Shown here: positions 54,661 through 64,000 of the stretch, piece after piece
Position numbering within the stretch: position 1 is the stretch's first letter
Layout: each line of letters opens with the position of its first letter
Assembly: GCF_947172395.1 (NCBI RefSeq)
Contig: NC_069087.1
Location: 5,041,107-5,105,106 of the forward strand
Reading direction: 5' to 3'
DNA from: Bicyclus anynana
Taxonomy: Eukaryota; Arthropoda; Insecta; Lepidoptera; Nymphalidae
DNA: 64,000 nucleotides
Made by a program: the position numbers and the translations under genes
The notes under the pieces: model-generated
Told to the model about the DNA's origin: nothing
Databases searched by the model: none
Seen by the model: the letters and a program-made list of their open reading frames with translations, nothing else

Positions 54661-54904
54661 TTTTTTTTTTCTTTACAGGTTAGCCCTTGACGGAGGAGGA
54701 TGAAAATCTACACACCTTTCGGTTTCTACGCGACATCGTACCGGAACGCTAAATCGCGTGGCTGTACGTCTTTGTCTAACTAACTAGCTCCCACCAGTTA
54801 GACCTGGACCAATTAAGAAAACCGCAATCGGTCCAGTCGGGGATCGAACCCAGAACCTCCGTCTTGTATATCCACCGCGCATACCACTGCGCCACGGAGG
54901 CCAT
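54661..54904 (-). mobile_element. SINE-A with intact head, minus
   Basis: Minus strand: 'gatggcctccgtggcgcagt', 'ggtatgcgcggtggatatac', B-box 'gggttcgatccccgactgg', 'gcgttccggtacgatgtcgc', then 'cgtcaagggctaacctgtaa' and a poly-A run. The segment carrying the 'ttaccatcaggtgag' tail motif is deleted. Confidence 0.85.
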
Positions 54905-55509
54905 CAGGTATGTTTGCCGCTATTATTAGTAATTACAGATGTTTAACATAGTTTATGGGCGTCAGCCATAAATATAAATATTTTTATACTGCATGTAACA
55001 AATAGATAAGTCGTAATAAATTCTCAGTGACATTTTAAATTCTCTTCGAATAAAAGAAAAAAATAAAAAGAAAATCGATACAGTTTTCCCAATGCCATAC
55101 AAAAGCAATTTCCCATTATTATCTAATTAAAAAAATAACCAAAGATTAAATAGAAAGAAAAATAATTGTGCTCGTTATTAAAAACACTTCGGGAAGTAAC
55201 CCAAATGGCATAATAACCCAAATTACCCGAAGTAGCTGTTTCATTACCCGTAATACCGACGCGTATCGATCGTTAGCGCGGCGAAACTTTCTAGACGGCT
55301 TTTATATGCACTCCTTTACCTCTATAGCGAGCTTCGATCTAGTGCATATATTGTTGAACGGATCATTTGTTGTTTAATTGATCGCCCATGTGTTTGAACG
55401 TTGATTCGATATACATTCGCCTCGAGTGCGTTAATGTGGCTGTATTTTCATTTGTTTTTTTAAAGTTTTGCAAATGCACTGATTTTATAATATTTTTTTT
55501 CCGTGATTT

Positions 55510-55742
55510 TTTTTTATGCGTTACAAGTTGGCCCTTGACTACAATGTCATCTGATGGTAAGTGATGATGCAATCTAATATGGAAGCGGGCTAACTTGTTA
55601 GGAGGATGAAAATCCACACCCCTTACCGTTTCTACACGACATCGTAGCGGAACGCTAAATCGCTTAGCCGTACGTCTTTGTCGGTAGGTATTATATTATA
55701 TAAGTAAGCTAAACTAACGGCCGAAGCCTCCCACTAGCCAAA
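55510..55742 (-). mobile_element. SINE-A, head missing, minus
   Basis: Minus strand: body from 'ggctagtgggaggcttcggc' through 'gcgttccgctacgatgtcgt', 'ggtgtggattttcatcctcc' and 'cacttaccatcagatgacat' to an A-rich end. About 25 unrelated A+T bases ('attatataagtaagctaaac') interrupt it at about 55690-55715. Confidence 0.8.
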
Positions 55743-55793
55743 TTATTTTTAATCTTTATTTTTTTTTATTATGATTAATCTTTTTTTATTTCA

Positions 55794-56075
55794 AATCAGA
55801 AATGAGGAGATCCGCAGACGAACCAAATTCACCGTAGCTCAACGCGCGAAGCTGAAGTGGCAATGGGCGGGGCACAGAGTTCGAAGAGCCGATGGACGTT
55901 GGAGTCCCAAAGTGCTAAAATGGCGACCCCGCACTAGAAAGCGCAGTGTTAGTCGGCCCCCCACTGGGTGGACGACATCAAGCAAGTCGCAGGGATTCGC
56001 TGGTTGCAGGCGGCTCGGTATCGTGATATTTGGAAGTCCCTACAAAATACCTATGTCCTGCAGTCCATCGGTTGA
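55794..56075 (+). pseudogene. RTE-like LINE, C-terminal remnant with frameshift
   Basis: Reads IRNEEIRRRTKFT, then AKLKWQWAGHRVRRADGRW and VLKWRPRTRKRSVSRPPTGW: the order IRNEEIR..T - LKW.WAGH - DGRW - RP.T.WTDDI of RTE-group LINE C-termini. A one-base loss near 55974 shifts the frame just after the W-T pair; the following bases continue the family pattern (a short D-I-K-Q-V-A-G stretch) in another frame. The end 'atcggttgatatgataaat' is the family's GAT-type tail. Dead copy. Confidence 0.75.
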
Positions 56076-56154
56076 TATGATAAATCTTTTTAGCAAGAAA
56101 GAATATAAAAAAAACATACATTTCTTTTAAATTTATTTTATTAAATTATAAACA

Positions 56155-56220
56155 ACCAATTTTCGGCTTACTTTAGAGCACAAGTCTCTTTTCAGAATGA
56201 GAGAGAGGGAACTAAATCAA
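56155..56220 (-). mobile_element. SINE-C tail fragment, minus
   Basis: Reverse complement of 'ctctcattctgaaaagagac', 'ttgtgctctaaagtaagccg' and 'aaaattggttgtt'; it follows the RTE remnant by about 80 bases. Confidence 0.6.
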
Positions 56221-56454
56221 AAATATTAAAAAAAATAAGGTAAAACCCATCCAAATGAATCGGTAGTTTAAGAATCATTACAGTCATACATTCGTACTTC
56301 TCGAATACAGTACCTCGTTTTTGAAATTCGGTTAAAACATTATTGTAAATAGGCTTGGAGTAATTCGTTTATAAAACCAATTATTCTTGCCGATATCATA
56401 ATCAGGATAATGTAGGCTTAAGCAAATAGGAGGGTACGTTTTTCACGTGTACCG

Positions 56455-56474
56455 TGACGTCAAACATGACGTCA
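56455..56474. promoter_or_regulatory. Paired CRE-like palindromes
   Basis: Two TGACGTCA sites at 56455-56462 and 56467-56474, 12 bases apart start to start, just left of the assembly gap. Spacing of about one helical turn is notable, but no promoter context can be seen because of the gap. Confidence 0.35.
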
Positions 56475-56501
56475 GCAAGACGTGCGTGCATCCGACGTCT
56501 G

Positions 56502-56701
56502 NNNNNNNNNNNNNNNNNNNNNNNNNNNNNNNNNNNNNNNNNNNNNNNNNNNNNNNNNNNNNNNNNNNNNNNNNNNNNNNNNNNNNNNNNNNNNNNNNNN
56601 NNNNNNNNNNNNNNNNNNNNNNNNNNNNNNNNNNNNNNNNNNNNNNNNNNNNNNNNNNNNNNNNNNNNNNNNNNNNNNNNNNNNNNNNNNNNNNNNNNNN
56701 N
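56502..56701. other. Assembly gap (200 N)
   Basis: Exactly 200 unknown bases, a length typical of a placeholder gap of unknown true size. It lies at the left edge of the tandem array, so additional 1,856-bp units may be missing here. Frames drawn across it are meaningless. Confidence 0.95.
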
Positions 56702-57923
56702 AATGAAATCACGACCATGTGTCATAATATATCCCTGGTATCCATAATTTTATAGATACCTTTTATAGTTTGAATTAATATTCACACTACACACAAACAA
56801 TAATAACAGATTGCGTTATGTTATGCTAAGTATAGATTTTGAATGTTATTAAAACATATTTGAAATCAGAAACTCTATACTAAGTGTAGGTCCTACTCGA
56901 TGTGTAGGTACTGTTTACCAAAAAACAAATTAGAAATGAAGGTAAATAAATAATTTTAAATTATGTATTGTTTGTTTATAAAACGTTATTCAAAATATAT
57001 GAACTATATCTTATTGTCCTAAGCTTATTTAATCGAATTTATTTTCATTAATTTAAAAACAAATTAATTATAATTGTTAGGTGTGAAATCACAGCGATTT
57101 ATACCGTAATTTTTAATTTGTTTGTTGGTAAACAGTACATATTCATAAGGGCTGTATAGAGTCCTGATTTTGTAATATCTTTTATGGTGAATGTAGAAAA
57201 CAGGGTTACATCTCAAAGGAGTAGTACATTTGCAACGAAAATTCTTAAAGTTAATACTCTTAATAAACTATGTTAAAATCAGTTTTATTTACGTATTTTG
57301 TTTTAAAACATTTTTTATTTCTGAATATAAGTTATATTGTTCTAGTTTTTATTTATTAATATAAAAAAGATATATTGTTTTAGGTAGGTTCCATTTGTAG
57401 AAAACGTCGTTTAAAAAAACAAAGCTGTGTGTGTCGTCGCTTGCAAAAAACCAAGCAAAGCAAAAACAACAGCAGAATATCAATATTGACCTAATTTTAT
57501 CCGACTTCCAAGGAAGGCTTTGGAAGGGAGTATAAAACATTTTTGGAAATGTAACAAAGAAGTGCATAAGTTAGTTTAACTTAAAACGAAACAGTTTTCG
57601 CTTACTTAATGAAAAGATATTCCAATTGAATTTATTCAGGGTACCTAATGAGAGAATAAATACAAATATTTATTTTGCCGAGTGTGCCGAACAGGTAACT
57701 TAATAGTCGAGTTGCAAATGTTTAGCGAGCGAGAAGTTTTGCACTTTTAAAAACTTGCAGGACGTCGTAAACTCATTAACCGGAGTGCGGGCTTATTACT
57801 CGTAGTTATAGCTAGAGATACCATTTACGCGGATTTTTGGGGACATTCCAATGCAGTAGCGTGCACTTCATTGACGCAATATTGCACTGTATTTATGACT
57901 TGGATGAGATAGACTCTAGTTAA

Positions 57924-58206
57924 AACCATGTGCCTTTTTACCATCGCACTGCAAGACACCGGGTAGGTTTCCATCCCTACGTCATTGACATTCCTAGAAC
58001 TCGTACGAAGCGATTTGCTTCTTCGTTTCTTATACGTATGGCTTGGGTATGGAACTCTCTCCCGAAGTCAGTATTTCCTAATTCTTACAAATTGGGCATC
58101 TTTAAGATGAGAGTGAATAGGCATCTTCTAGGCAAGCGTCATCTACACTTACCATCAGGTGAGATCGTGGTCAAGCGCGAGCTTATTTTGTATAAAAAAA
58201 AAAAAA
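57924..58206 (+). pseudogene. LINE (CR1/Jockey-type) C-terminus and 3' tail, array copy 1
   Basis: The frame contains VPFYHRTARHRVGFHPYVID, then FASSFLIRMAWVWNSLPKSV and FKMRVNRHLLGKR. The '.F..R....WNSLP..V....S...FK.R...H' pattern marks the extreme C-terminus of CR1/Jockey-like LINE polymerases. The start is a GTG in frame, not a real initiator, and a stop lies upstream at 57921. A 16-base deletion removes the normal stop and fuses in the tail region (frame runs on to 58265). The tail 'cacttaccatcaggtgagat' matches SINE-A, followed by an A-run. Confidence 0.75.
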
Positions 58207-59779
58207 AAAATGTGCACTGTTTCAGTGGTGTCCTACTGATATTCATTATGATCTATGTATGTTAATTAACATCAGTTCTTAACTATTAAACTAATTTAAC
58301 TTTGTTTTTGATCCAAAATTTGGATAAGTTATTTTTTTCTAAGAAAAAACAAAGAAAAATACATTTATATCAACGTTATGATACACATCACAATATCTCC
58401 AATACACCCAGGACAATATTCTGCGATGTGTGGCTTAACTCGTAAAATAGTCCCAGATCAGCATTATGCTACATGGCCTTTTAAAATAGGTCATACAGTG
58501 CTGATTTTCAGCTGGAGCCACAAATCGGGTGTCAACAGAAACGAAAAATTGGTATGAAATGAAATCACGACCATGTGTCATAATATATCCCTGGTATCCA
58601 TAATTTTATAGATACCTTTTATAGTTTGAATTAATATTCACACTACACACAAACAATAATAACAGATTGCGTTATGTTATGCTAAGTATAGATTTTGAAT
58701 GTTATTAAAACATATTTGAAATCAGAAACTCTATACTAAGTGTAGGTCCTACTCGATGTGTAGGTACTGTTTACCAAAAAACAAATTAGAAATGAAGGTA
58801 AATAAATAATTTTAAATTATGTATTGTTTGTTTATAAAACGTTATTCAAAATATATGAACTATATCTTATTGTCCTAAGCTTATTTAATCGAATTTATTT
58901 TCATTAATTTAAAAACAAATTAATTATAATTGTTAGGTGTGAAATCACAGCGATTTATACCGTAATTTTTAATTTGTTTGTTGGTAAACAGTACATATTC
59001 ATAAGGGCTGTATAGAGTCCTGATTTTGTAATATCTTTTATGGTGAATGTAGAAAACAGGGTTACATCTCAAAGGAGTAGTACATTTGCAACGAAAATTC
59101 TTAAAGTTAATACTCTTAATAAACTATGTTAAAATCAGTTTTATTTACGTATTTTGTTTTAAAACATTTTTTATTTCTGAATATAAGTTATATTGTTCTA
59201 GTTTTTATTTATTAATATAAAAAAGATATATTGTTTTAGGTAGGTTCCATTTGTAGAAAACGTCGTTTAAAAAAACAAAGCTGTGTGTGTCGTCGCTTGC
59301 AAAAAACCAAGCAAAGCAAAAACAACAGCAGAATATCAATATTGACCTAATTTTATCCGACTTCCAAGGAAGGCTTTGGAAGGGAGTATAAAACATTTTT
59401 GGAAATGTAACAAAGAAGTGCATAAGTTAGTTTAACTTAAAACGAAACAGTTTTCGCTTACTTAATGAAAAGATATTCCAATTGAATTTATTCAGGGTAC
59501 CTAATGAGAGAATAAATACAAATATTTATTTTGCCGAGTGTGCCGAACAGGTAACTTAATAGTCGAGTTGCAAATGTTTAGCGAGCGAGAAGTTTTGCAC
59601 TTTTAAAAACTTGCAGGACGTCGTAAACTCATTAACCGGAGTGCGGGCTTATTACTCGTAGTTATAGCTAGAGATACCATTTACGCGGATTTTTGGGGAC
59701 ATTCCAATGCAGTAGCGTGCACTTCATTGACGCAATATTGCACTGTATTTATGACTTGGATGAGATAGACTCTAGTTAA

Positions 59780-60062
59780 AACCATGTGCCTTTTTACCAT
59801 CGCACTGCAAGACACCGGGTAGGTTTCCATCCCTACGTCATTGACATTCCTAGAACTCGTACGAAGCGATTTGCTTCTTCGTTTCTTATACGTATGGCTT
59901 GGGTATGGAACTCTCTCCCGAAGTCAGTATTTCCTAATTCTTACAAATTGGGCATCTTTAAGATGAGAGTGAATAGGCATCTTCTAGGCAAGCGTCATCT
60001 ACACTTACCATCAGGTGAGATCGTGGTCAAGCGCGAGCTTATTTTGTATAAAAAAAAAAAAA
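59780..60062 (+). pseudogene. LINE C-terminus and tail, array copy 2
   Basis: Identical by eye to copy 1, including the net 16-base deletion at the C-terminus. Copies 1 and 2 therefore descend from one deleted unit. Confidence 0.75.
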
Positions 60063-61635
60063 AAAATGTGCACTGTTTCAGTGGTGTCCTACTGATATTC
60101 ATTATGATCTATGTATGTTAATTAACATCAGTTCTTAACTATTAAACTAATTTAACTTTGTTTTTGATCCAAAATTTGGATAAGTTATTTTTTTCTAAGA
60201 AAAAACAAAGAAAAATACATTTATATCAACGTTATGATACACATCACAATATCTCCAATACACCCAGGACAATATTCTGCGATGTGTGGCTTAACTCGTA
60301 AAATAGTCCCAGATCAGCATTATGCTACATGGCCTTTTAAAATAGGTCATACAGTGCTGATTTTCAGCTGGAGCCACAAATCGGGTGTCAACAGAAACGA
60401 AAAATTGGTATGAAATGAAATCACGACCATGTGTCATAATATATCCCTGGTATCCATAATTTTATAGATACCTTTTATAGTTTGAATTAATATTCACACT
60501 ACACACAAACAATAATAACAGATTGCGTTATGTTATGCTAAGTATAGATTTTGAATGTTATTAAAACATATTTGAAATCAGAAACTCTATACTAAGTGTA
60601 GGTCCTACTCGATGTGTAGGTACTGTTTACCAAAAAACAAATTAGAAATGAAGGTAAATAAATAATTTTAAATTATGTATTGTTTGTTTATAAAACGTTA
60701 TTCAAAATATATGAACTATATCTTATTGTCCTAAGCTTATTTAATCGAATTTATTTTCATTAATTTAAAAACAAATTAATTATAATTGTTAGGTGTGAAA
60801 TCACAGCGATTTATACCGTAATTTTTAATTTGTTTGTTGGTAAACAGTACATATTCATAAGGGCTGTATAGAGTCCTGATTTTGTAATATCTTTTATGGT
60901 GAATGTAGAAAACAGGGTTACATCTCAAAGGAGTAGTACATTTGCAACGAAAATTCTTAAAGTTAATACTCTTAATAAACTATGTTAAAATCAGTTTTAT
61001 TTACGTATTTTGTTTTAAAACATTTTTTATTTCTGAATATAAGTTATATTGTTCTAGTTTTTATTTATTAATATAAAAAAGATATATTGTTTTAGGTAGG
61101 TTCCATTTGTAGAAAACGTCGTTTAAAAAAACAAAGCTGTGTGTGTCGTCGCTTGCAAAAAACCAAGCAAAGCAAAAACAACAGCAGAATATCAATATTG
61201 ACCTAATTTTATCCGACTTCCAAGGAAGGCTTTGGAAGGGAGTATAAAACATTTTTGGAAATGTAACAAAGAAGTGCATAAGTTAGTTTAACTTAAAACG
61301 AAACAGTTTTCGCTTACTTAATGAAAAGATATTCCAATTGAATTTATTCAGGGTACCTAATGAGAGAATAAATACAAATATTTATTTTGCCGAGTGTGCC
61401 GAACAGGTAACTTAATAGTCGAGTTGCAAATGTTTAGCGAGCGAGAAGTTTTGCACTTTTAAAAACTTGCAGGACGTCGTAAACTCATTAACCGGAGTGC
61501 GGGCTTATTACTCGTAGTTATAGCTAGAGATACCATTTACGCGGATTTTTGGGGACATTCCAATGCAGTAGCGTGCACTTCATTGACGCAATATTGCACT
61601 GTATTTATGACTTGGATGAGATAGACTCTAGTTAA

Positions 61636-61935
61636 AACCATGTGCCTTTTTACCATCGCACTGCAAGACACCGGGTAGGTTTCCATCCCTACGTCATTGA
61701 CATTCCTAGAACTCGTACGAAGCGATTTGCTTCTTCGTTTCTTATACGTATGGCTTGGGTATGGAACTCTCTCCCGAAGTCAGTATTTCCTAATTCTTAC
61801 AAATTGGGCATCTTTAAGATGAGAGTGAATAGGCATCTTCTAGGCAAGCGCGTTTCACCTTAGGCCACATCTACACTTACCATCAGGTGAGATCGTGGTC
61901 AAGCGCGAGCTTATTTTGTATAAAAAAAAAAAAAA
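61636..61935 (+). pseudogene. LINE C-terminus and tail, array copy 3 (undeleted)
   Basis: Retains the extra bases at 61851-61866, giving the C-terminus GKRVSP and a TAG stop at 61861-61863. The related fragment at 63735-63862 also has GKRVPP at this point, and the orphan tail at 30717 has 'ctttcaccttag', so this form is ancestral and copies 1-2 are derived. Confidence 0.8.
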
Positions 61936-62889
61936 AAATGTGCACTGTTTCAGTGGTGTCCTACTGATATTCATTATGATCTATGTATGTTAATTAACAT
62001 CAGTTCTTAACTATTAAACTAATTTAACTTTGTTTTTGATCCAAAATTTGGATAAGTTATTTTTTTCTAAGAAAAAACAAAGAAAAATACATTTATATCA
62101 ACGTTATGATACACATCACAATATCTCCAATACACCCAGGACAATATTCTGCGATGTGTGGCTTAACTCGTAAAATAGTCCCAGATCAGCATTATGCTAC
62201 ATGGCCTTTTAAAATAGGTCATACAGTGCTGATTTTCAGCTGGAGCCACAAATCGGGTGTCAACAGAAACGAAAAATTGGTATGAAATGAAATCACGACC
62301 ATGTGTCATAATATATCCCTGGTATCCATAATTTTATAGATACCTTTTATAGTTTGAATTAATATTCACACTACACACAAACAATAATAACAGATTGCGT
62401 TATGTTATGCTAAGTATAGATTTTGAATGTTATTAAAACATATTTGAAATCAGAAACTCTATACTAAGTGTAGGTCCTACTCGATGTGTAGGTACTGTTT
62501 ACCAAAAAACAAATTAGAAATGAAGGTAAATAAATAATTTTAAATTATGTATTGTTTGTTTATAAAACGTTATTCAAAATATATGAACTATATCTTATTG
62601 TCCTAAGCTTATTTAATCGAATTTATTTTCATTAATTTAAAAACAAATTAATTATAATTGTTAGGTGTGAAATCACAGCGATTTATACCGTAATTTTTAA
62701 TTTGTTTGTTGGTAAACAGTACATATTCATAAGGGCTGTATAGAGTCCTGATTTTGTAATATCTTTTATGGTGAATGTAGAAAACAGGGTTACATCTCAA
62801 AGGAGTAGTACATTTGCAACGAAAATTCTTAAAGTTAATACTCTTAATAAACTATGTTAAAATCAGTTTTATTTACGTATTTTGTTTTA

Positions 62890-62971
62890 CAAATCATGAA
62901 AATTCAAACTAATAAAAACCTAGATTAATACATGTTTGGTTTCTTTACTATTTTGTTTTACTTATTAAGTA
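62890..62971. other. Short unique spacer
   Basis: A+T-rich DNA between the end of the tandem array and the Helitron terminus. Confidence 0.5.
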
Positions 62972-63256
62972 CTAGCGGACCCGGTCAAGCTTCGCTTTGA
63001 CTTATGTGCACTTCTTCCCTATTCCTACCCTACCCCTACCCTACCCAACTCCTACCCTACCCCTACCCTACCCTACCCCTACCCTACCCCTACCTTACAC
63101 CTACCCTACCCCTGAAATCATTTTTTATTTTTTTAAAGATGTATACTGCTATTCGGGTCGGGCTATTCCAACGAATCAAAAATTATGAAAATCGGCCGAG
63201 CAGATCTCGAGCTATAAGTGTTGTAACAAACCCGACATTCTTTTATATATAAAAGA
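62972..63256 (-). mobile_element. Non-autonomous Helitron with TAGGG-type core, minus (285 bp)
   Basis: On the minus strand it begins TCTTTTATATATAAAAGAAT after an A (63257) and ends 'cgggtccgctag' followed by T (62971). It includes 'tcgagatctgctcggccgat', 'gttggaatagcccgacccga' and then the TAGGG-type tract before the 3' end. Different 5' end from the TCTATACTAAT group but the same kind of 3' end. No ORF is supported; 63- and 82-codon Pro/Leu/Tyr-rich frames come from the minisatellite. Confidence 0.75.
63014..63114 (-). repeat. TAGGG-type minisatellite in Helitron
   Basis: Plus strand shows ccctaccc / ctacccctaccc words (minus: gggtagg, ggggtaggg). The same degenerate repeat type as at 44284-44756, again close to the 3' end of a Helitron-like element. 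Confidence 0.85.
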
Positions 63257-63730
63257 TGTAGGAAATTGTTAATGTTCGGTGTATGAACGTACATTTCCTC
63301 GTTCCCTGATTAATAACCAAGTTCCTTCCCGCAGCAGAGTCTCCGATGCACCGGCATCTTATGCAGACGCCACATTTGATCAGCGCGACGATAATGTTCC
63401 GTTAAAATTCATTATGATTTTATTCATGAACTGCCAGCTCAGTTTATTAGCTCCACTCCGCGAGACTGGATCTAGTATACTGTACTATGTTCATACATAA
63501 TACGTTTATTTTGTACATAATGTCTAATGTCTAGGAATTTTAGAACTTGTAGACACCAAAATTAGTGTATCTACTATTTAATAATGTCTATTACACACTA
63601 TGGTGGATTTGTAATGAAGATGTGTTTCGAACATGGGATTTTGGATTTTTTTTTGGCGCAATTGTGTGAACGTTTTACTTGATTACTTTTTTGAGTCAAT
63701 TTAGAAGAAGAAAAATTAGAAATACTGTAT
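63257..63730. other. Unique stretch, no gene supported
   Basis: A 73-codon plus frame at 63279-63500 is unrecognised. Nothing else was identified. Confidence 0.4.
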
Positions 63731-63734
63731 TGCA

Positions 63735-63862
63735 AGATATGGAATGATCCGTTTTCCCCACCACCTACAGCATGGGTATCTTCAAGTCAAGAGTGAATAG
63801 GCATCTTCGAGGCAAGCGCGTTCCACCCTGCAGCAATGGACGTCTATCGGTTATAATGATGT
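63735..63862 (+). pseudogene. LINE C-terminal fragment, chimeric tail
   Basis: Encodes MGIFKSRVNRHLRGKRVPP, the same C-terminus as in the array. Instead of the 'cacttaccatcagg' tail it continues 'gcagcaatggacgtctatcg' and 'gttataatgatg', an RTE/GAT-type end. Either a template switch between two LINE types or a separate LINE family with this combination. Confidence 0.6.
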
Positions 63863-64000
63863 TTTTTTGAAACTGTCTATCTGTTTTTTATATTTGTATA
63901 ACAACTTTCCATGTATATCAGTTTCTATGTCAGGTATTAGGCATGAGTATAACTTAGATTAACAAGATTTCTTCTTGAAGTTCTTATCTCGGATCCTTTT

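Larger units (their letters stand above)
56702..62889 (+). repeat. Tandem array of a 1,856-bp unit, at least 3.3 copies
   Basis: Units begin at 56703, 58559, 60415 and 62287 (anchor atgaaatcacgaccatgtgt). The first two periods are exactly 1,856, the third is 1,872 because of a net 16-base difference at 61851-61866. The last copy stops at 62889. By eye the units are otherwise identical, implying very recent duplication or an assembly artefact. Each unit holds about 1.2 kb of A+T-rich unidentified sequence, a LINE C-terminus with A-tail, and about 350 bases of flank. Confidence 0.95.

Noticed and set aside
55771..56130. Intact 119-codon gene
   Set aside because: It is an RTE-type LINE remnant; the frame crosses a one-base deletion and reads out of the family pattern after about 55974.
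56402..56755. Frames running through the N gap
   Set aside because: They consist almost entirely of unknown residues.
57349..57567. 72-codon minus-strand gene present three times (also 59205-59423 and 61061-61279)
   Set aside because: Identity comes from the tandem array, not selection. The Phe/Cys-rich frame has no domain, and one copy would look like chance in A+T-rich DNA.

Overview
The window reads as non-coding nuclear DNA from a lepidopteran insect, probably a butterfly or moth. The evidence is the A+T-rich, repeat-dense composition and the repeat types: tRNA-headed SINEs, short non-autonomous Helitrons ending in CTAG|T, and truncated LINE 3' ends. The species cannot be named from the sequence. 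No complete protein-coding gene was found. The longest open frames are LINE remnants, minisatellite artefacts or short unsupported frames. No tRNA or rRNA gene was recognised; every tRNA-like stretch is a SINE head.

Layout. 1-2.4 kb: a SINE cut by a Helitron 5' end, then a 219-bp tandem duplication. 2.4-4.2 kb: a G+C/CpG-rich island that looks like a promoter, with a candidate minus-strand first coding exon (ATG at 2508, GTAAGT donor at 2482). 4.9-9 kb: inverted SINE pairs, a LINE C-terminus and a foldback element. 9-30 kb: mostly unique A+T-rich sequence with scattered repeats and several G+C-richer islands with homeodomain, E-box and CRE-like motifs, which I treat as candidate regulatory elements. 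30-35 kb: a dense SINE cluster and a 15/30-bp minisatellite. 35-53 kb: more candidate regulatory islands, a composite Helitron holding a 0.47-kb TAGGG-type minisatellite, and two dispersed repeat families each present in opposite orientations. 53-56.4 kb: four SINEs and two RTE-like LINE ends. 56.5-56.7 kb: an exactly 200-base N gap. 56.7-62.9 kb: at least 3.3 near-identical tandem copies of a 1,856-bp unit carrying a LINE C-terminus and tail. 63-64 kb: a second Helitron with TAGGG-type repeats and a chimeric LINE end.

How the parts relate. Two retroposon partnerships can be read from shared 3' ends. SINE-A ends like the CR1/Jockey-type LINE in the tandem array. SINE-C ends in the GAT-rich tail also seen on the RTE-like fragments. 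Together with the possible promoter island and the regulatory-looking islands, the window most resembles a long intron or a gene-poor flank of a regulated gene; that is inference, not demonstrated. I did not find a convincing novel biological system. The most unusual objects are the 1,856-bp array beside the gap, the Helitrons that carry TAGGG minisatellites, and the 15-bp minisatellite open in several frames.
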